Shown here piece by piece: positions 4,835 to 7,770 of a DNA stretch of 7,770 bases. The notes under the pieces are model-generated. The model was not told the DNA's origin, searched no databases, and saw only the letters and a program-made list of their open reading frames with translations. The stretch is from an uncultured Blautia sp. GTDB taxonomy: Bacteria; Bacillota; Clostridia; Lachnospirales; Lachnospiraceae. The stretch spans positions 1-7,770 of the forward strand of contig CAMBYR010000088.1 of NCBI GenBank assembly GCA_945872375.1, read 5' to 3'. Each line of letters begins with the position of its first letter. The first letter of the stretch is position 1. Position numbers and translations under genes: made by a program.

Positions 4835-6454
4835 ATGCAAAACTTGTTAAAGAAGTGGAAAGTTCTGGGTGTGCTGCTGATTATGACCATATGTGTGGCG
4901 GGAGGTGCTGCTTTTCTTTCAGCCAAAAATGTGCAGGCAGCAACAAAAACGGGCTTTCAGACGATTAATGGAAAAACATACTACATAGACGCTGATGGTT
5001 CCAAGCACAAGGGATGGCTGTTCCTGAACGGTAAGGCATATCTTTTTAACAGCAAGACCGGCGTGCAGTACAAAGGATGGGTAAAAAACAGCAAAGGACA
5101 GAAACGTCTGTTTTCTTCAAAATCCGGGGCTATGTATACAGGATGGGTCATCAGCAACGGAAAGATCCGTTACTTTGATGAAAACACCGGATATATGAAG
5201 ACCGGATGGATGACAAAGGACGGAAAACGTTATTATTTCAGTAATGTAAACGGACTGGCGGCCACCGGATTTACGAAAAACAGCAGTGGTCAGTATCGTT
5301 ACTTCTCTCCTTCTACAGGAGCCATGGCAGAAGGCTGGGCAAAAAACAGCAAGAGCCAATATCGTTATTTCAGTACCACCAGTGGTATCATGTACACGGG
5401 ATTAAAAAAAGTAGGAAATTACTATTATTTCTTCTCCAGAACCAATGGTGTCCGGTATGAAGACAAGTGGATTGCAAATTCTGCGGGACAGAAACGTTAT
5501 TTTAATGCAAAAGGAAGAATGCTTACAGGATTCCAGACGATCCGCAACAGAAATTATTATCTGGATCCCAAAACAGGAATTGCCGCATCCGGATGGAAAA
5601 CCATTGACGGAAAACGTTATTATTTCCATCTGACCACATTCCAGAAGTATATTGGAGAGCATGTGATCGATGGTGTGAGATATACCTTTGACAGCACAGG
5701 TGCACTGATTTCTTCGATGATCACCACACCGCCTTCCTCACAGAAGACCATTAAGAATTATCTTCTTGGTGCACTGCAGCCGGTGGGACAGGCCCTGTAC
5801 ATATGGGGCGGCGGCTGGAATGATGCTACCAGAAAGGGTGTCAGTCCTCTGTGGAAGCAGTGGTATGACAGTCAGAACCTGAACACCTATGATTATAATA
5901 ACTACCGTGATCTGAGCACGACAAACAGAGCCAAAGGTCTTGACTGTTCCGGCTTTGTAGGCTGGGCGGCATATCAGGTAATGCAGACGCAGTCCGGTGT
6001 GGGCGGCGGCTATACAGTGGTATCCGGAGAAGTGGGATCTTCTTATCAGGACAGAGGATGGGGAACCGTTCTTACGCAGGCAAACCTGTCTGCGGACAAC
6101 TGGAGACTGAAGGCCGGTGATGTAGGCTACAACAGCGGTCATACCTGGATCGTTATCGGACAGTGCAGTGACAAGAGTGTGGTTATCGTTCATTCCACAC
6201 CGCAGGCAGGCTGCCAGATCGCAGGAACACCGACTCCTGACGGATCTTATGGAAGCCAGGCCATCGAACTTGCCAGAAAATATATGACCAGATATGAAGG
6301 CTACAATCTGTATCCGTCCATTTATCATCCGTCCAGCGGAAATTATATCCGAAACGGAAATTATCTGAGATGGAACAGTTCTACGCTTTCGGATCCGGAT
6401 GGATACTTAAATATGACAGCGGATCAGATCCTTGCAGATATGTTTGGTTCATGA
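4835..6454 (+). CDS. Secreted NlpC/P60-type wall hydrolase with cell-wall-binding repeats
   Basis: Predicted 539 residues from ATG 4835, placed just after AAGGAAGG (4822-4829); the in-frame ATG at 4817 lacks a site. Residues 1-35 are a signal peptide: LLKKWK, a hydrophobic core, and cleavage likely after VQA. Residues 40-294 hold twelve repeats of 20-22 residues of the choline-binding (CW_binding) type, such as GWKTIDGKRYYF. The catalytic domain (about 304-500) has YIWGGGWN (322-329), LDCSGFVGW with probable nucleophile Cys371, GHTWIVIG with His436, and VVIVHSTPQ with His453. This suggests a Cys-His-His peptidoglycan endopeptidase anchored to wall polymers outside the membrane. Substrate bond and ligand are not shown by the sequence; such repeats bind choline or glucans in known proteins. 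About 40 residues separate YIWGG from DCSGF, longer than usual. It is transcribed alone. Confidence 0.9.
   Translation: MQNLLKKWKVLGVLLIMTICVAGGAAFLSAKNVQAATKTGFQTINGKTYYIDADGSKHKGWLFLNGKAYLFNSKTGVQYKGWVKNSKGQKRLFSSKSGAMYTGWVISNGKIRYFDENTGYMKTGWMTKDGKRYYFSNVNGLAATGFTKNSSGQYRYFSPSTGAMAEGWAKNSKSQYRYFSTTSGIMYTGLKKVGNYYYFFSRTNGVRYEDKWIANSAGQKRYFNAKGRMLTGFQTIRNRNYYLDPKTGIAASGWKTIDGKRYYFHLTTFQKYIGEHVIDGVRYTFDSTGALISSMITTPPSSQKTIKNYLLGALQPVGQALYIWGGGWNDATRKGVSPLWKQWYDSQNLNTYDYNNYRDLSTTNRAKGLDCSGFVGWAAYQVMQTQSGVGGGYTVVSGEVGSSYQDRGWGTVLTQANLSADNWRLKAGDVGYNSGHTWIVIGQCSDKSVVIVHSTPQAGCQIAGTPTPDGSYGSQAIELARKYMTRYEGYNLYPSIYHPSSGNYIRNGNYLRWNSSTLSDPDGYLNMTADQILADMFGS
4952..5716 (+). repeat. Twelve cell-wall-binding repeats (protein level)
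   Basis: Twelve tandem units of about 60-66 bases encode a pattern of G-W/F, a Gly in the turn (often DGK or NGK), an aromatic pair such as YYF, and a Gly before the next unit. Units 5 and 11 fit best. Unit 8 lacks the Trp, and units 8 and 10 lack the central Gly-Lys; unit 12 is the most divergent and leads to the catalytic domain. Confidence 0.85.
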
Positions 6455-6491
6455 TCATCATGACAGCATTGTAACAGATACGTAAAAAAAT

Positions 6492-6535
6492 AAAGGAAGA
6501 TTGGCGGATATAACGTTGATCTTCCTTTTTTGTTT
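6492..6535 (+). terminator. Intrinsic terminator after the repeat-NlpC/P60 gene
   Basis: AAAGGAAGAT (6492-6501) pairs perfectly with 6519-6528. The stem can extend inward by five pairs (6502-6506 with 6514-6518, three of them G-U), leaving a 7-base loop. The T run reaches 6535. The A-tract before the stem could let it act on the opposite strand too. Confidence 0.92.
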
Positions 6536-6551
6536 CACTGTTTTTAACAAA

Positions 6552-6568
6552 TGTTACAAACTTTTTAA
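6552..6568 (+). promoter_or_regulatory. Near-consensus WalR-type site upstream of CwlO-like gene
   Basis: TGTTAC-AAACT-TTTTAA fits TGTWAH-N5-TGTWAH except for T instead of G in the second half. It ends 18 bases upstream of the predicted -35 element, a position compatible with activation. The region is AT-rich, so chance is a real alternative. Confidence 0.3.
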
Positions 6569-6586
6569 CTTTTTATCGATTTTTGC

Positions 6587-6615
6587 TTGCAATCCTGGGA
6601 AGACTATGTTAATAT
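6587..6615 (+). promoter_or_regulatory. Promoter of the CwlO-like gene, extended -10
   Basis: TTGCAA (6587-6592), 17 bases, then TAATAT (6610-6615) preceded by TG at 6607-6608, making an extended -10 element. Transcription would start near 6622, giving a leader of about 64 bases. Confidence 0.65.
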
Positions 6616-6685
6616 GTAAAAGAAGTTGAATGAGATGTTTCGTAATTATTACATATTAAGTACAAAAATATGAGGGTGATTAGTC

Positions 6686-7770
6686 ATGAAAAAAAGAGTT
6701 GTATGTTTGACATTAGCACTGATTTTAAGCGCAACCCAGGCGGTTCCCGTATTAGCAGACAGGGAACAGGATCTGAGAGAAGAGCAGGCCTGGACTTATT
6801 CTCAGCTGAATGCCACCTATGCTCGGATCGATAATCTGTATTATGCAAAAGAACAGCTTGAAAACGAGATTGCTGCTCTTGATGCAGATCTGGTAAATAT
6901 CATGGTTACCATTGATACACTGAAAAATGATATTTCCAATAAAGAAGTAGATATCATTAAAACAAAGCAGGATCTGGCAAAAGCTATGAAGGCCCGTGAT
7001 AAACAGTACGAGGCTATGAAGCAGCGTATTCAGTACCTGTATGAAAAAGGCGGAAACGATGCATGGTTCCAGATGATGGTGAATGCAGATAATCTTTCTG
7101 ACCTTTTAACAAAGGCAGAATATACACAGAAGATGTATGATTACGACAGGGAATGCCTGGAAAAATATGTGGGAACCATTGAACAGGTAACACTGCTCAG
7201 TGAAAGATATGAGTCTGAGAAAGCAGAACTGGAAGCAATGAAGCAGGAACTGGAAGAACAGTCTGTGGTTCTTCAGAACACCATTGCGCAGAAGGAAGCA
7301 GAATCCGCGGATTATGCAAATGAGATTGCATATGCACAGCAGCTTGCGAATGAGTACACGAATCTGATCGCACAGCAGCAGGCAGAGATTGAACGTCTGG
7401 AGGCTGAAAGAATTGCCGCTGAAGAAGAGGCAAGACGTCAGGCAGAAGCAGCAGCTGCAGCAGCAGCCGCCGCAGCTGCAGAGGAAGCAGCCGTATATGA
7501 TGAAGACGGCAATGAAGTGGATGTACAGGAGGCAGCAGAAAACGGAGATACCGTATATGATGAGGATGGCAATGAAGTAGATGCAGAAGCAGTTCTCAAT
7601 GCATCTTCCGGCAGCTCCGATTATGAATATGATGAATACGGCAATGTGATCGATACGGATAATACAGTAACAGATACCTCTTCCTACTCCGGCAGTTCCG
7701 GTTCAGGATCCGGATCTTCCGTTGTTGATTATGCAACACAGTTTGTTGGAAACCCCTATGTATGGGGCGG
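6686..7770 (+). CDS. Secreted CwlO/PcsB-type peptidoglycan hydrolase, 3' end outside window
   Basis: The frame is open from ATG 6686 (ribosome binding site GAGGGTGAT at 6672-6680) to the window end, 361 complete codons. Residues 1-24 are a signal peptide with likely cleavage after VLA. Residues about 27-250 form long amphipathic coiled coils with the CwlO/PcsB pattern, including YLYEKGGNDAW and the hinge-like NADNLSDLLTKAEY (133-146). Then come an Ala run (255-265), acidic repeats (270-323) and a Ser/Gly linker. VVDYATQFVGNPYVWGG begins at residue 346 and is the start of an NlpC/P60 domain; the catalytic Cys and His lie beyond the window. The family cuts stem peptides during growth and separation, and the coiled coil normally restrains the enzyme until FtsEX or similar releases it. 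The own promoter and a possible WalR site fit that role. Confidence 0.9.
   Translation, partial: MKKRVVCLTLALILSATQAVPVLADREQDLREEQAWTYSQLNATYARIDNLYYAKEQLENEIAALDADLVNIMVTIDTLKNDISNKEVDIIKTKQDLAKAMKARDKQYEAMKQRIQYLYEKGGNDAWFQMMVNADNLSDLLTKAEYTQKMYDYDRECLEKYVGTIEQVTLLSERYESEKAELEAMKQELEEQSVVLQNTIAQKEAESADYANEIAYAQQLANEYTNLIAQQQAEIERLEAERIAAEEEARRQAEAAAAAAAAAAAEEAAVYDEDGNEVDVQEAAENGDTVYDEDGNEVDAEAVLNASSGSSDYEYDEYGNVIDTDNTVTDTSSYSGSSGSGSGSSVVDYATQFVGNPYVWG
7448..7480 (+). repeat. Run of 11 alanine codons
   Basis: Eleven consecutive GCN codons (mostly GCA, with GCT and GCC) encode an Ala run at residues 255-265, at the end of the coiled coil. Mixed codons reduce slippage, but length variation between strains is possible. 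Confidence 0.8.
7491..7654 (+). repeat. Acidic YDEDGNEVD repeats in the hydrolase linker
   Basis: Two copies of a 33-base stretch start at 7491 and 7551, exactly 60 bases apart. They differ at only three bases, all synonymous, and both encode VYDEDGNEVD. A degenerate third copy at 7625-7654 encodes EYDEYGNVID. They lie between the coiled coil and the catalytic domain. Confidence 0.85.

Noticed and set aside
7389..7580. 63-codon + strand ORF rich in Gln
   Set aside because: It is a frame shift shadow of the Ala/Glu-rich coding repeats in the CwlO-like gene.

Overview
This window looks like a chromosomal segment of an anaerobic Gram-positive bacterium of the class Clostridia, most likely a Lachnospiraceae member. 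The reasons are the base composition, strong AGGAGG-type ribosome binding sites, a DUF5685-like gene overlapping a J-domain gene, a Ddh-type diaminopimelate dehydrogenase, and secreted NlpC/P60 hydrolases with choline-binding-type repeats. All recognisable genes lie on the + strand. I recognise families by eye; no database search was run.

Layout: (1) 1-1863 is the end of an operon: the 3' end of a protein with a C-terminal zinc ribbon, a 281-residue DUF5685-like protein, and a 210-residue J-domain/TPR-like protein overlapping it by 7 bases, closed by an intrinsic terminator. (2) 1872-3554 is a promoter, a leader of about 235 bases, and the magnesium transporter gene mgtE. (3) 3596-4697 is a single-gene unit for meso-diaminopimelate dehydrogenase (ddh) with its own promoter and terminator. 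(4) 4721-6535 is a single-gene unit for a secreted protein with 12 cell-wall-binding repeats and an NlpC/P60-type catalytic domain. (5) 6552-7770 is a promoter and the 5' part of a second secreted hydrolase of CwlO/PcsB type, cut by the window end just as its NlpC/P60 domain begins.

The most unusual part is the mgtE leader. It contains a 31-codon ORF behind a near-perfect ribosome binding site, an exact 10-base direct repeat, and a set of mutually exclusive helices. One 14-bp helix holds the leader ORF start. A competing 10-bp helix shares its 5' arm and would occupy the very bases that otherwise pair over the mgtE ribosome binding site. This reads as a two-state translational switch. I do not see the conserved landmarks of the known M-box magnesium riboswitch, so it may be a different control element.

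Themes: regions 3-5 all concern peptidoglycan: a diaminopimelate branch enzyme and two wall hydrolases. The first hydrolase gene has an exact match to the WalR (YycF) recognition pattern TGTWAH-N5-TGTWAH, and the second has a one-mismatch version, which suggests shared control by a WalRK-type cell-wall two-component system.
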